Below, in pieces: positions 23,282 through 30,519 of a stretch of 64,000 nt of DNA. Numbering within the stretch: position 1 is the first letter of the stretch; every line of letters begins with the position of its first letter. This DNA is from Cupriavidus basilensis. GTDB taxonomy: Bacteria; Pseudomonadota; Gammaproteobacteria; Burkholderiales; Burkholderiaceae. The position numbers and the translations under genes are program-made. Location: contig NZ_CP062803.1 of NCBI RefSeq assembly GCF_008801925.2, positions 124,001 through 188,000 on the forward strand. Direction: 5' to 3'. A model generated the notes under the pieces. It was not told where the DNA came from. It saw nothing but the letters and a program-made list of their open reading frames with translations, and searched no databases.

Positions 23282-24601
23282 TCAGCGGCCGGTCTTGTCC
23301 TGCGACACGTCCATGATCATGCGCGTGAGCAGGTACAGGCGCGGCGTGACCGAGTTGAGGTCGACGTATTCCGCATCGTTGGAGTGCGCGCCAAAGCCGC
23401 GCAGGCCGAAGCGCTCGATCACGGGCGCCTTGGTGGCGGCCGCGGCAAAGGCCGCATCGGTGCCGCCGCCTTCGGCGGTGTCGTACACGGCCAGCTTCTC
23501 GCCGATCTCCGCATACACGTCTTGCGCGTGCGCGGCCAGCTTGCGCGCGGCGTCGGTGACTTCCAGCGGCGGCCGGCGACGTTCGAACTTGACCTCGACC
23601 TTGGTATCGGGAATCAGCTGCTTCTTTATGCGTTCCTGCAGCGTGCGCTCCAGGTTGTCGTAGTCGGCGGTGCGCAGCACGCGCACGTCGGCCTGGGCCG
23701 TGGCGGTGGCCGGGATCACGTTGCGGTTGGTGCCGGCCGAGGAGATCGTCCAGTTCACCTTGAGCCCGGTCTCGTGGTTGGACAGGTCGCGCATCTGCAG
23801 GATCTGGTGCGAGAGTTCATACAGCGCGTTGCGGCCATTCTCGGGCGAGCTGCCGGCGTGCGAGGCCTTGCCGTGCACAGTCAGCGAGATGGCGCCGATG
23901 CCGCTGGTGGCCAGCGACAGGCGGTCGCCGGTCACGCGCGTGGCTTCGCAGGAGAACACCGCGTCTTGCTGGCTGCCCATCTTGGTCAGCATGGCGCGCG
24001 CGCCCGGCGAGCTGATTTCCTCGTCGCCGTTGATCAGCACGGTCAGCGTGCCGTAGTCCTTGAAGCCCATTTTCTGCAGGATGGCTACCGTATGCAGGAT
24101 CACGGCCACGCCGTTCTTGTCGTCGGCGATGCCCAGGCCGTAGGCGCGCTCGCCGTCGACGCGAAACGGCTGCTGCGCCAGCATGCCGCGCAGGTAGACC
24201 GTATCCATATGGCCGATCAGCATGATGTTGCGCTTGCCCGTGCCCTTGAACTGCGCCATCACCATCTTGCCCACTTGCTTGGGCGTGTCTTCCATGCGGT
24301 AGACCTCGGTGGGCTCGATCAGCTGCGCGTCGCCGCCCATCGCGGCCAGGCGGTCGCGGATCAGCGTGGCGATGCGGTCCAGCCCTTCGATGTCCTTGCT
24401 GCCGGATTCGATCGAGACCAGGTCCTTGAGGGTGGCGATCAGCGCCGGCTTTTCTTGCTGTGACAACTGGTAGGCGGGCTCCACCGGCGCCGCTTGCGCG
24501 GCAGCGGCGCAGAGCAGGGCGGCAAGCGCGGCCGCCGTTTTCAAGGACGGACGGCGGCGGTGGGCAAGCGCGCTGGCGCGCGGGCTAAGGTTCAAGCGCA
24601 T
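23282..24601 (-). CDS. Secreted M20 metallopeptidase, glutamate carboxypeptidase (CPG2)-like
   Basis: A 439-residue zinc peptidase with a signal peptide (basic n-region, hydrophobic residues about 21-33, cleavage after AQA near 38), so probably periplasmic. M20A motifs are visible: His131 (LIGHMDTVY), Asp160 (GLGIADDKNG, bridging ligand) and Glu194-Glu195 (INGDEEISS, catalytic base), with the dimerisation domain in the middle (GKASHAGSSPENGRNA). This is the carboxypeptidase G2 type, which removes C-terminal glutamate from folates or peptides. The ATG at 24601 has GGAG upstream, and an upstream in-frame extension overlaps the MarR gene and is rejected. Monocistronic. Confidence 0.9.
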   Translation of the reverse strand: MRLNLSPRASALAHRRRPSLKTAAALAALLCAAAAQAAPVEPAYQLSQQEKPALIATLKDLVSIESGSKDIEGLDRIATLIRDRLAAMGGDAQLIEPTEVYRMEDTPKQVGKMVMAQFKGTGKRNIMLIGHMDTVYLRGMLAQQPFRVDGERAYGLGIADDKNGVAVILHTVAILQKMGFKDYGTLTVLINGDEEISSPGARAMLTKMGSQQDAVFSCEATRVTGDRLSLATSGIGAISLTVHGKASHAGSSPENGRNALYELSHQILQMRDLSNHETGLKVNWTISSAGTNRNVIPATATAQADVRVLRTADYDNLERTLQERIKKQLIPDTKVEVKFERRRPPLEVTDAARKLAAHAQDVYAEIGEKLAVYDTAEGGGTDAAFAAAATKAPVIERFGLRGFGAHSNDAEYVDLNSVTPRLYLLTRMIMDVSQDKTGR

Positions 24602-24725
24602 GTGGGGGCTCCGTGATGCAGTGAGGAAAAACGCGTTGGGGGGGAAACAGAAAAAAGGCTGGGAGGATTGCAGGGTTCGTGCCACGCGTGGCGCATGCGT
24701 TGCTGCGACGCGCCCGCCTGCCGCG

Positions 24726-25304
24726 TCATTCGCCGGCCGTCTCGAAGCCCTGCAGCCAGCGCCGCAACAGGCTTGCCAGTTGCTTGCGCTCCGCGGCCGA
24801 TAGCCGCTCCAGCAAACGGTGCTCATTGGCCACGTGCACTTCCAGCGCGTGGTCGATGCGCTCGCGGCCCGGCTGGGTCAGCTCGATCAGCAGCCCGCGC
24901 CGGTCATCCGGGTTGGGGCTGCGACGCACCAGCCCGGCACGCTCCAGATGGTCGATGCGGTTGGTCATGGTGCCCGAGGTGATCATCAGCGAATCGATCA
25001 GCGCGCCCGGCGACAGCGCATAAGGCGGGCCGGAGCGGCGCAGCGTGGCCAGCACGTCGAACTCCCAGGCGTTCAGGCCGGTCGGCGCCAGCGCGGCCTC
25101 CACCGCGCGGTCGGTGTGGCGCGCCAGGCGCCAGACCCGGCCGATGATGCCCATCGGCGCGGCATCCAGGTCAGGGCGCTCGCGCGCCCACTGGGCCAGG
25201 ATATGGTCGACGCGATCGCCCCCGTCTTGGGGGGCCTCGTCGCTGCCGGCTTTCGGGGAGGGCGCTGTCGCGCTGCGTGGCTTGGGTTTGCCGCGGGTGG
25301 CCAT
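24726..25304 (-). CDS. MarR family transcriptional regulator
   Basis: A 192-residue MarR-type winged-helix regulator. After a basic, Pro/Ser-rich leader of about 45 residues comes the core: 'TGLNAWEFDVLATLRRSGP', the recognition region 'SPGALIDSLMITSGTMTNRIDHLERAGLVRR' and the wing 'PNPDDRRGLLIELTQPG' with the conserved DxR. It is divergent from the EamA exporter gene with a 121-bp gap carrying two palindromic sites, so it very likely represses that exporter and itself. The ligand is unknown. Confidence 0.92.
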   Translation of the reverse strand: MATRGKPKPRSATAPSPKAGSDEAPQDGGDRVDHILAQWARERPDLDAAPMGIIGRVWRLARHTDRAVEAALAPTGLNAWEFDVLATLRRSGPPYALSPGALIDSLMITSGTMTNRIDHLERAGLVRRSPNPDDRRGLLIELTQPGRERIDHALEVHVANEHRLLERLSAAERKQLASLLRRWLQGFETAGE

Positions 25305-25338
25305 GGTGGGCTGCTGTTGATGTTGGTTGACGAGAATC

Positions 25339-25391
25339 TTGACATCAAGGCTTTCAGTTCGTAAAGTGGATTTTATATCTTGATATCAAGA
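25339..25391. promoter_or_regulatory. Paired MarR operators
   Basis: Two near-identical palindromes, CTTGACATCAAG (25339-25350) and CTTGATATCAAG (25380-25391), lie in the MarR/EamA intergenic region with centres 41 bp apart, close to four helical turns. TTGATATCAA-like palindromes are typical MarR targets. One site lies close to each divergent gene, which fits co-repression. Confidence 0.7.
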
Positions 25392-25425
25392 ATATTGTCG
25401 TGAAGAAAAATGGAGCCATGACGAC

Positions 25426-26463
25426 ATGAAAGCCGACCCTCAGCCCGCCCCCCAACCCGCCCCCCAACTCGTCTCGCCAACGCTGCGCGCGGCGCGCCCA
25501 TCCGCGCCGTCTTCCACGCCTGCCCCGCAGGTTCAGGTACGCACGGCGGATGTCCTGCTGACCGCTTCGGCGCCCCTGATCTGGGGCAGCACCTACCTGG
25601 TCACCAGCCAGTGGCTGCCGCCGGGGCAGCCGTTGCTGTCGGGCGTGATCCGCGCGCTGCCGGCCGGCCTGGCGATGCTGGCGTGGGGCCGGCAACTGCC
25701 GCGCGGCGGCTGGTGGTGGAAGGCGGCGGTGCTGGGCGTGCTCAATATTGGCCTGTTCCAGGCCATGCTGTTTATCGCCGCCTACCGGCTGCCGGGCGGC
25801 GTGGCAGCGACCGTGGGTGCGATCCAGCCGTTGCTGGTGGTGCTGCTGGCGTGGCTGCTGCTGGGCGCGCGGCCGCATCTGGCGACGTGGCTGGCCGGGC
25901 TGGGCGGCATCGGCGGCGTGGCCTTGCTGGTGCTGGGGCCCGCCGCGCGGCTGGACGGCGTGGGCGTGGCTGCCGCGGCGGCCGGCGCGGTGTCGATGGC
26001 GCTGGGCACGGTGCTCGCCAAACGCTGGCGGCCTCCGGTCTCGCCGCTGGTGCTCACCGCGTGGCAGCTCACCGCGGGCGCCTTGTTCCTGCTGCCCTTC
26101 GCGCTGACCTTCGAGACACTGCCGGCGCGGCTGACGCTGCCCAACGTGCTCGGCTACCTGTGGCTGTGCGTGGCCGGTGCCGGCGTGAGCTATGCGTTCT
26201 GGTTCCGTGGCATTGGCCGCTTGCCGACCGCGGCGGTGTCCGCGCTGGGCCTGCTCAGCCCCGTTAGCGCCACCGTGCTGGGCTTCCTGGTACTTGGCCA
26301 GACCCTGAACCCGGCGCAGATGGCCGGCGCGCTGCTGGTGCTGGCCAGCGTGTGGCTCGGGCAGCGCGCGCCGAAGGCGGCGCAGGCTGCTGCCGCAGGC
26401 TCCGGGGCTTCAGATAAGGCGCATGCGCCGTTGGCACCGCGGCAAGGGGGAACGCAACGGTGA
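25426..26463 (+). CDS. EamA/DMT-family permease (RhaT/YdcZ-like exporter)
   Basis: A 345-residue protein with two EamA repeats (ten predicted helices). The first begins 'APLIWGSTYLVTSQWLPPGQPLL' and contains 'LPGGVAATVGAIQPLLVVLLAWLLLG'; the second ends 'GLLSPVSATVLGFLVLGQTL', both characteristic. Members export amino acids, metabolites or drugs. A 38-residue Pro/Ala-rich N-terminal tail precedes helix 1, and a low-complexity tail follows the last helix. GGAG lies about 10 nt upstream of the ATG. Control by the divergent MarR is likely because of the paired palindromes between them. Confidence 0.9.
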   Translation: MKADPQPAPQPAPQLVSPTLRAARPSAPSSTPAPQVQVRTADVLLTASAPLIWGSTYLVTSQWLPPGQPLLSGVIRALPAGLAMLAWGRQLPRGGWWWKAAVLGVLNIGLFQAMLFIAAYRLPGGVAATVGAIQPLLVVLLAWLLLGARPHLATWLAGLGGIGGVALLVLGPAARLDGVGVAAAAAGAVSMALGTVLAKRWRPPVSPLVLTAWQLTAGALFLLPFALTFETLPARLTLPNVLGYLWLCVAGAGVSYAFWFRGIGRLPTAAVSALGLLSPVSATVLGFLVLGQTLNPAQMAGALLVLASVWLGQRAPKAAQAAAAGSGASDKAHAPLAPRQGGTQR

Positions 26464-26487
26464 AGCAAAGGTGAACGACCAGGGTGA

Positions 26488-26802
26488 ATGGCGCGCCGTT
26501 TTTGCGGCATCATGGCGGGCATGACGTCCGCCGTACCTTCCCCCACCTCCTCCCGGCCCGCTTGCGATCACTGTCTGGCGCTAGCGGCGGATTCCCGCCG
26601 GCGCGAGCCGCATGAGCGGCTTGTGCTCAAGCACACCGCGCCGCTGGTCAGCCAGAGCGCCGCCGGCGTGCCGTTCAGCATGCTCACGTTCACGTGCCGC
26701 GAGTGCGGTACCGTATGGCGGCTCTATGACCGCGCCAACGAGCTCTTTGTCTCGTGGGTGCCGGACCGCGCGCTGGGCCGCGGCGCCGATCGGATAAAAT
26801 AG
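26488..26802 (+). CDS. Small CxxC...CxxC protein of unknown function
   Basis: A 104-residue (or, from the ATG at 26521, 93-residue) protein that I do not recognise. Two Cys pairs, 'CDHCLAL' and 'CRECGTVWRLYD', about 40 residues apart, suggest a small zinc-ribbon. No signal peptide or membrane segment. It follows the EamA gene by 24 bp on the same strand and could be its last operon member, but the function is not inferable. The start is uncertain (26488, 26512 or 26521). High GC third positions and an uninterrupted frame support it being real. Confidence 0.55.
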   Translation: MARRFCGIMAGMTSAVPSPTSSRPACDHCLALAADSRRREPHERLVLKHTAPLVSQSAAGVPFSMLTFTCRECGTVWRLYDRANELFVSWVPDRALGRGADRIK

Positions 26803-26936
26803 TGCCTGTTTCCTGCACGCGTGCTGACGGTCCAGCGCCCGGTTCCGGGCCGCCCGGCGGCGCCAGCACGGCCAGTTCCGTTGTTCCGTCGTTCCGTTGT
26901 GCCGTCTTCCAACCGTTGTCCTCGTCGTCCCCCGCC

Positions 26937-27947
26937 ATGTCCGCTTCCCACCGAATTCCCCTGCTGGCTGCTGCCTCCGTGTCTGCGGCCCTGATGTGCC
27001 CGCTCGCCAACGCTGCTGATGCAGCCGGTGCCGCCGGTGCCGCTGGTGCATATCCCGCGCGCCCGATCCGGCTGATCGTGGCCTATCCCACCGGCGGCAT
27101 CAGCGATACCGTGGCGCGCGCGCTCGGCGAGCGCCTGTCGGCCCAGATGGGTGCCTCGGTGGTGGTGGAAAACAAGGCGGGCGCGGGTGGCAGCATCGGC
27201 ATCGACGCCGTGGCCAAGGCCGCGCCGGACGGCTACACGCTCGGCTTTGCCTCGACCAGCCCGCTCACGCTCAACCCGCACGTGGGCCGCGTCAACTACG
27301 ATCCGCAGCGTGACATCGCGCCGGTCATGAGCGTGATGTACTCGCCCGTGCTGGTGATCGCCACGTCCAGCTTTGGCGGCAAGTCGTTCCAGGACCTGCT
27401 GGCGCAAGCCAAGGCCAAGCCGGGCTCGGTGCGCTGGGCCACGTCCGGACTGGGCACGGTGGGCCATGTCATGCTGGAACAGGTCAAGTCGAAGGCCAAG
27501 GCCGACCTCACCCTGATTCCCTACAAGGGCGCGGGCCAGCAGATGAACGACGCCCTCGGCGGGCAGTTCGAGGTGATGAGCACCAACGCCAGCCCCATGC
27601 TGACCCAGCACATGCAGGCCGGCCGGCTGCGCGCGCTGGCGGTGGGCGCACCCAAGCGCATCGAGTCGCTGCCCAATGTGCCGACCTTTGCCGAGCTGGG
27701 CTACCCCAAGGCCAACCTCACCTCCACCTTCGGCATTTTCGCGCCAGCGCACACGCCCGTGGCCATCATCACCAGGCTGAATGCCGAACTGAACAAGGCC
27801 CTGCAGGAGCCCGAGGTGCGCGAGCGCCTGCTCAAGGGCGGCGAAGTCCCCACCGGCGGTACCGCCGCGCAGTTCGCCAAGGCCATCCATGCGGAATACG
27901 ACGACAACGCCCGCATCGTGAAGGAAGCGGGCATCAAGGCGGACTGA
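26937..27947 (+). CDS. Bug/TctC-family periplasmic solute-binding protein
   Basis: A 336-residue tripartite-tricarboxylate-transporter receptor (Bug) protein. It has an N-terminal signal peptide ending in ANA near residue 25, followed by an Ala/Gly-rich stretch and 'YPARPIRLIVAYPTGGISDTVARAL', the beta-strand and loop that bind the carboxylate ligand. Other Bug motifs follow: 'VVENKAGAGGSIG', 'PDGYTLGF', 'VPYKG'-like 'LIPYKGAGQQ', and 'LPNVPTFAELGY'. No tctA/tctB membrane genes are adjacent, as is usual for this expanded family in Burkholderiales. The ATG at 26937 is the only start giving a proper signal peptide. The ligand is unknown. It converges with the degenerate response regulator. Confidence 0.93.
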   Translation: MSASHRIPLLAAASVSAALMCPLANAADAAGAAGAAGAYPARPIRLIVAYPTGGISDTVARALGERLSAQMGASVVVENKAGAGGSIGIDAVAKAAPDGYTLGFASTSPLTLNPHVGRVNYDPQRDIAPVMSVMYSPVLVIATSSFGGKSFQDLLAQAKAKPGSVRWATSGLGTVGHVMLEQVKSKAKADLTLIPYKGAGQQMNDALGGQFEVMSTNASPMLTQHMQAGRLRALAVGAPKRIESLPNVPTFAELGYPKANLTSTFGIFAPAHTPVAIITRLNAELNKALQEPEVRERLLKGGEVPTGGTAAQFAKAIHAEYDDNARIVKEAGIKAD

Positions 27948-27955
27948 CGGGCCGG

Positions 27956-27974
27956 GCAGCCGCGTCACGGCTGC
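27956..27974. terminator. Hairpin between convergent Bug and response-regulator genes
   Basis: GCAGCCG (27956-27962) and CGGCTGC (27968-27974) form a perfect 7-bp stem with a CGTCA loop that overlaps the response regulator's stop codon region. There is no T run. Confidence 0.35.
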
Positions 27975-28657
27975 TCGACCAGGTCCAGCCGGCAGCCGGT
28001 GGCATACACCGCCGACAGGCGTACGCCATTGCGCGGCTCCAGCGCCAGCTTGGTGCGCACGCGCGACAGGTGGCTGTCCACCGTGCGCGACGCACACGGC
28101 ATGCTGCGGTGCCAGACCGCTTCCTCGATGGTCTGGCGCAGCAGCAACTGGCCGGCATGGCGAAACAGCAAGACCGCCAGCTCGTACTCCTTGGGCGCCA
28201 GCTTGACCAGGCGGCCGTTGACGAAGGCGCGCCGCTCGGCCAGCACAAAGCGGTAAGCGCCCAGCTCAAGATCGCCGCAGGCCTGCGCTACCGGCGCCAT
28301 GCGCCGCAGCAGCGCATCGACGCGCGCGGCCAGCTCGGCATGGCGCACCGGCGGCGGCAGGAAGGCGTCCGCGCCATGGGCGAAGCACCGGGCGATATGG
28401 TCGTCGTCGTTGTGCTGGCTCAGCAGCATCACCGGCAACGCATCGCCGAGGGTGCGGCGTATCCACAGCAAGACGTCGCGCGCCGGGATGCCGGGAACCT
28501 CCCAGGCCATCAGCAGCAGCGCGTAGGGCTCGCTGCGCAGCGCCTGCATCAGCGCGCCCCCTTCGCGAAAGCGCACTGTCTCATGGCCGCTGAGCCTGAG
28601 CGTCTGCTCCAGCAGGATGGCTCGCGCCGGGTTGTCCTCCAGTACTGCGACTCGCAT
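27965..28657 (-). CDS. Atypical OmpR-type response regulator lacking the phospho-acceptor Asp
   Basis: A 230-residue protein with an N-terminal receiver domain (1-118) and a C-terminal winged helix (about 130-228, 'KLAPKEYELAVLLFRHAGQLL' and 'RTVDSHLSRVRTKLALEP'), so it binds DNA. The acidic pair Glu7-Asp8 is kept, but the phosphorylation position reads LLLMAWEVPG (Ala51, where the neighbour has LLLLDWQMP). The conserved switch Lys is Pro102 (FLPPPVR against MLKPVR in the neighbour). It should therefore be phosphorylation-independent. GGAGAG precedes the ATG at 28657. It is divergent from a normal paralogue plus a degenerate kinase, with 226 bp between, and may antagonise or heterodimerise with that paralogue (inference). 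Confidence 0.88.
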   Translation of the reverse strand: MRVAVLEDNPARAILLEQTLRLSGHETVRFREGGALMQALRSEPYALLLMAWEVPGIPARDVLLWIRRTLGDALPVMLLSQHNDDDHIARCFAHGADAFLPPPVRHAELAARVDALLRRMAPVAQACGDLELGAYRFVLAERRAFVNGRLVKLAPKEYELAVLLFRHAGQLLLRQTIEEAVWHRSMPCASRTVDSHLSRVRTKLALEPRNGVRLSAVYATGCRLDLVEQP

Positions 28658-28883
28658 GAACGCTCTCCTCGTGCTCGGCATTGCCAGGGCATCTTAGCGT
28701 CGCGGCCCGCGTGGCGGAGCGCTAATGGAAGCTCCCGCCGCAGATTGCGAAATTTCTCATCCGACAGGCTTCTCTCGCGGCTTCTAATGACGGATAGCCC
28801 CGCATCGTCGGGTCAATCCCTGGCGCCGGCGGCGCCAATTACCGCGAGACCGGCAGGCGCCCAAGCCTTTCCGGCCAAATTGC

Positions 28884-29588
28884 ATGGGTATGAAGATCGC
28901 ATCACTGGAAGATGAACCCGCCGAGGCGGCCCTGATCCGGCAGATTCTCGGCGAGGCCGGGCATGCCTGCACCACCTTCACGCGCAGCCGCGACCTGCTG
29001 CGGCAACTGCGCGAGGAGAACTTCGACCTGCTGCTGCTCGACTGGCAGATGCCGGATCTTTCCGGCAAGGAGGTGCTGACCTGGGTGCGCGCCAACCTGG
29101 ACCGGCGCGTGCCCGTGATGTTCCTGACCTGCCGCACGCAGGAAGAAGACATCGTCGATGGCTTCGCCACGGGCGCCGACGACTACATGCTCAAGCCGGT
29201 GCGTCGCGGCGAGCTGCTGGCGCGCACCCGTTCGCTGCTGCGCCGTGCCTATCCGGACCCGGGCAGCGGCGGCGCGCAGGTGGCGCTGGCCGACTACGTC
29301 ATCGATTGCGCCGCGCGCACGGTGGCGCATCGCGCCCAGCCGCTCAGGCTGACGCCCAAGGAGTTCGACCTGGCCGTGCTGCTGTTTCGCAACGAAGGGC
29401 GCATCGTGTCGCGCGACCATATCGTGGCGGCGGTCTGGGGGCGCGAGATCTCGCCGCTGTCGCGCACCATCGATACGCATATGTCGCGTGTGCGCAGCAA
29501 GCTAGCCCTGAACCCGGAACACGGGCTGCGGCTGCTGCCCGTCTACACGCATGGCTACCGTCTCGAACTCACCGGCGCGGCGCCATGA
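28884..29588 (+). CDS. OmpR-type response regulator (intact receiver)
   Basis: A 234-residue receiver plus winged-helix regulator, clearly paralogous to the divergent atypical one. The acidic pair (LEDEPAE), phospho-acceptor Asp (FDLLLLDWQMPDLSG), Thr (VMFLTCR) and Lys (DDYMLKPVR) are all present. The DNA-binding domain carries 'RLTPKEFDLAVLLFRNEGRIV' and 'SRTIDTHMSRVRSKLALNPEHGLRLLPVYTHGYRLE'. ATGs at 28884 and 28890 are both possible starts. Its stop codon overlaps the start of the kinase-like gene (ATGA), so the two are co-translated and presumably cognate, although that kinase-like protein lacks ATP-binding motifs. Confidence 0.93.
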   Translation: MGMKIASLEDEPAEAALIRQILGEAGHACTTFTRSRDLLRQLREENFDLLLLDWQMPDLSGKEVLTWVRANLDRRVPVMFLTCRTQEEDIVDGFATGADDYMLKPVRRGELLARTRSLLRRAYPDPGSGGAQVALADYVIDCAARTVAHRAQPLRLTPKEFDLAVLLFRNEGRIVSRDHIVAAVWGREISPLSRTIDTHMSRVRSKLALNPEHGLRLLPVYTHGYRLELTGAAP

Positions 29589-30427
29589 CGGCGTGGCTGT
29601 GTTGTGAAATCCTGCGCTGGGCAGCGGGCCTGCGTGCTGTCGCGCGTTGCCTGGAGCGTCTAGCCCACAGGATGGGGGCGGGCATGGCAGAGGGCGGGCA
29701 AGACAGGCCCGCGGGCATGGCCGCCATCCGCGCGATGCTACCTGCTGGTGGCGCCGTCGATGCGGCGGCGTGCGACAGCGCGGCGCTGGCATCCTGGCAA
29801 ACCGCCATGCGGGCGTTGTCGCACGATCTGCGCTCGCCGCAGAGTGCCATCCTGGCACTGGTGCAATTGCACCAGGATGTGCCGTCGGCATGCGCGCACG
29901 CGGCATTCGTGGCGCAGACAGCGGGCTATGCGCAGGCGTCGCTGCGGCTCACCGACGACATCGCGCGTCTGTTGCGCGAGCTTGCCCACGGCTACCGCAT
30001 GGAGATACTGGAGCTGACCGCGCTGCTGCGCGAGTCCGCCGACACGCTCTGCCTGCATGCCGGGCCCACGCCCGAACTCGACCTGGCTGGCCGCAAGGCC
30101 TGGATACGGGGCGATGCCGCCATGCTGGCCGAAGCCCTGCGCGTGCTGATGGCGCTGGCCATGATGTCCGCAGCCGGGAGCACGCCGCCGCGGGTGCGGC
30201 AGCGGCTCGACGGCCGCCTCTGCCGGATTTCCGTTGTCTTCGTGCCCGATGCCGATGCCGATGCGTGGCGTGCCGCGCGTGCCGGGACGCCGGCGCTGCA
30301 GTTTTGCCGCCGCGTGCTGTTGCGCCATGGCGGCGCGCTCGATGCGGATGCCAAAGCCGGAACTGAAGCTGGCACTGAAGCCGATGGCAGTGTCACCTGG
30401 CATCTGCGCTTGCCCATGCTGCGCTGA
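29585..30427 (+). CDS. Degenerate histidine-kinase-like protein (H-box kept, ATP-binding boxes lost)
   Basis: A 280-residue protein that starts in a 4-bp overlap with the response regulator gene. Residues 70-135 form a HisKA dimerisation domain with a good H-box, 'MRALSHDLRSPQSAILAL' (His80). Downstream, the expected N-box is replaced by 'LAEALRVLMALAMMSAAG', with no Asn. There is no DxGxG G1 box or G2 box, although the final strand and helix ('FCRRVLLRHGGALDADA' and 'VTWHLRLP') resemble the end of a HATPase domain. No membrane segment or sensor domain is present. It could be a phosphotransfer (Hpt-like) or scaffold protein fed by another kinase; the loss of activity is inferred from motifs. 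Confidence 0.78.
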   Translation: MTAWLCCEILRWAAGLRAVARCLERLAHRMGAGMAEGGQDRPAGMAAIRAMLPAGGAVDAAACDSAALASWQTAMRALSHDLRSPQSAILALVQLHQDVPSACAHAAFVAQTAGYAQASLRLTDDIARLLRELAHGYRMEILELTALLRESADTLCLHAGPTPELDLAGRKAWIRGDAAMLAEALRVLMALAMMSAAGSTPPRVRQRLDGRLCRISVVFVPDADADAWRAARAGTPALQFCRRVLLRHGGALDADAKAGTEAGTEADGSVTWHLRLPMLR

Positions 30428-30447
30428 AAAATGCGCTGAAAAACAAA

Positions 30448-30467
30448 AAAGCACCCGAAGGTGCTTT
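30448..30467 (-). terminator. Intrinsic terminator of the porin gene (bidirectional)
   Basis: AAAGCACC (30448-30455) and GGTGCTTT (30460-30467) form an 8-bp stem with a four-base loop. On the minus strand it is followed by a T-rich tail, TTTTTTGTTTTT, which is a strong terminator for the porin gene ending at 30520. On the plus strand it ends the kinase-like gene with a weaker tail. Confidence 0.85.
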
Positions 30468-30519
30468 CTTGCAGTCAGGCGTTACCCCGCGCGAGCGCGG
30501 GGCATGCCGACAAGGACAA

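Noticed and set aside
29585..30427. Frameshifted or truncated normal histidine kinase
   Set aside because: The frame is continuous with good codon use, begins in an ATGA overlap and ends before a terminator. No shifted frame restores the N or G boxes, so it is treated as a genuine degenerate protein.
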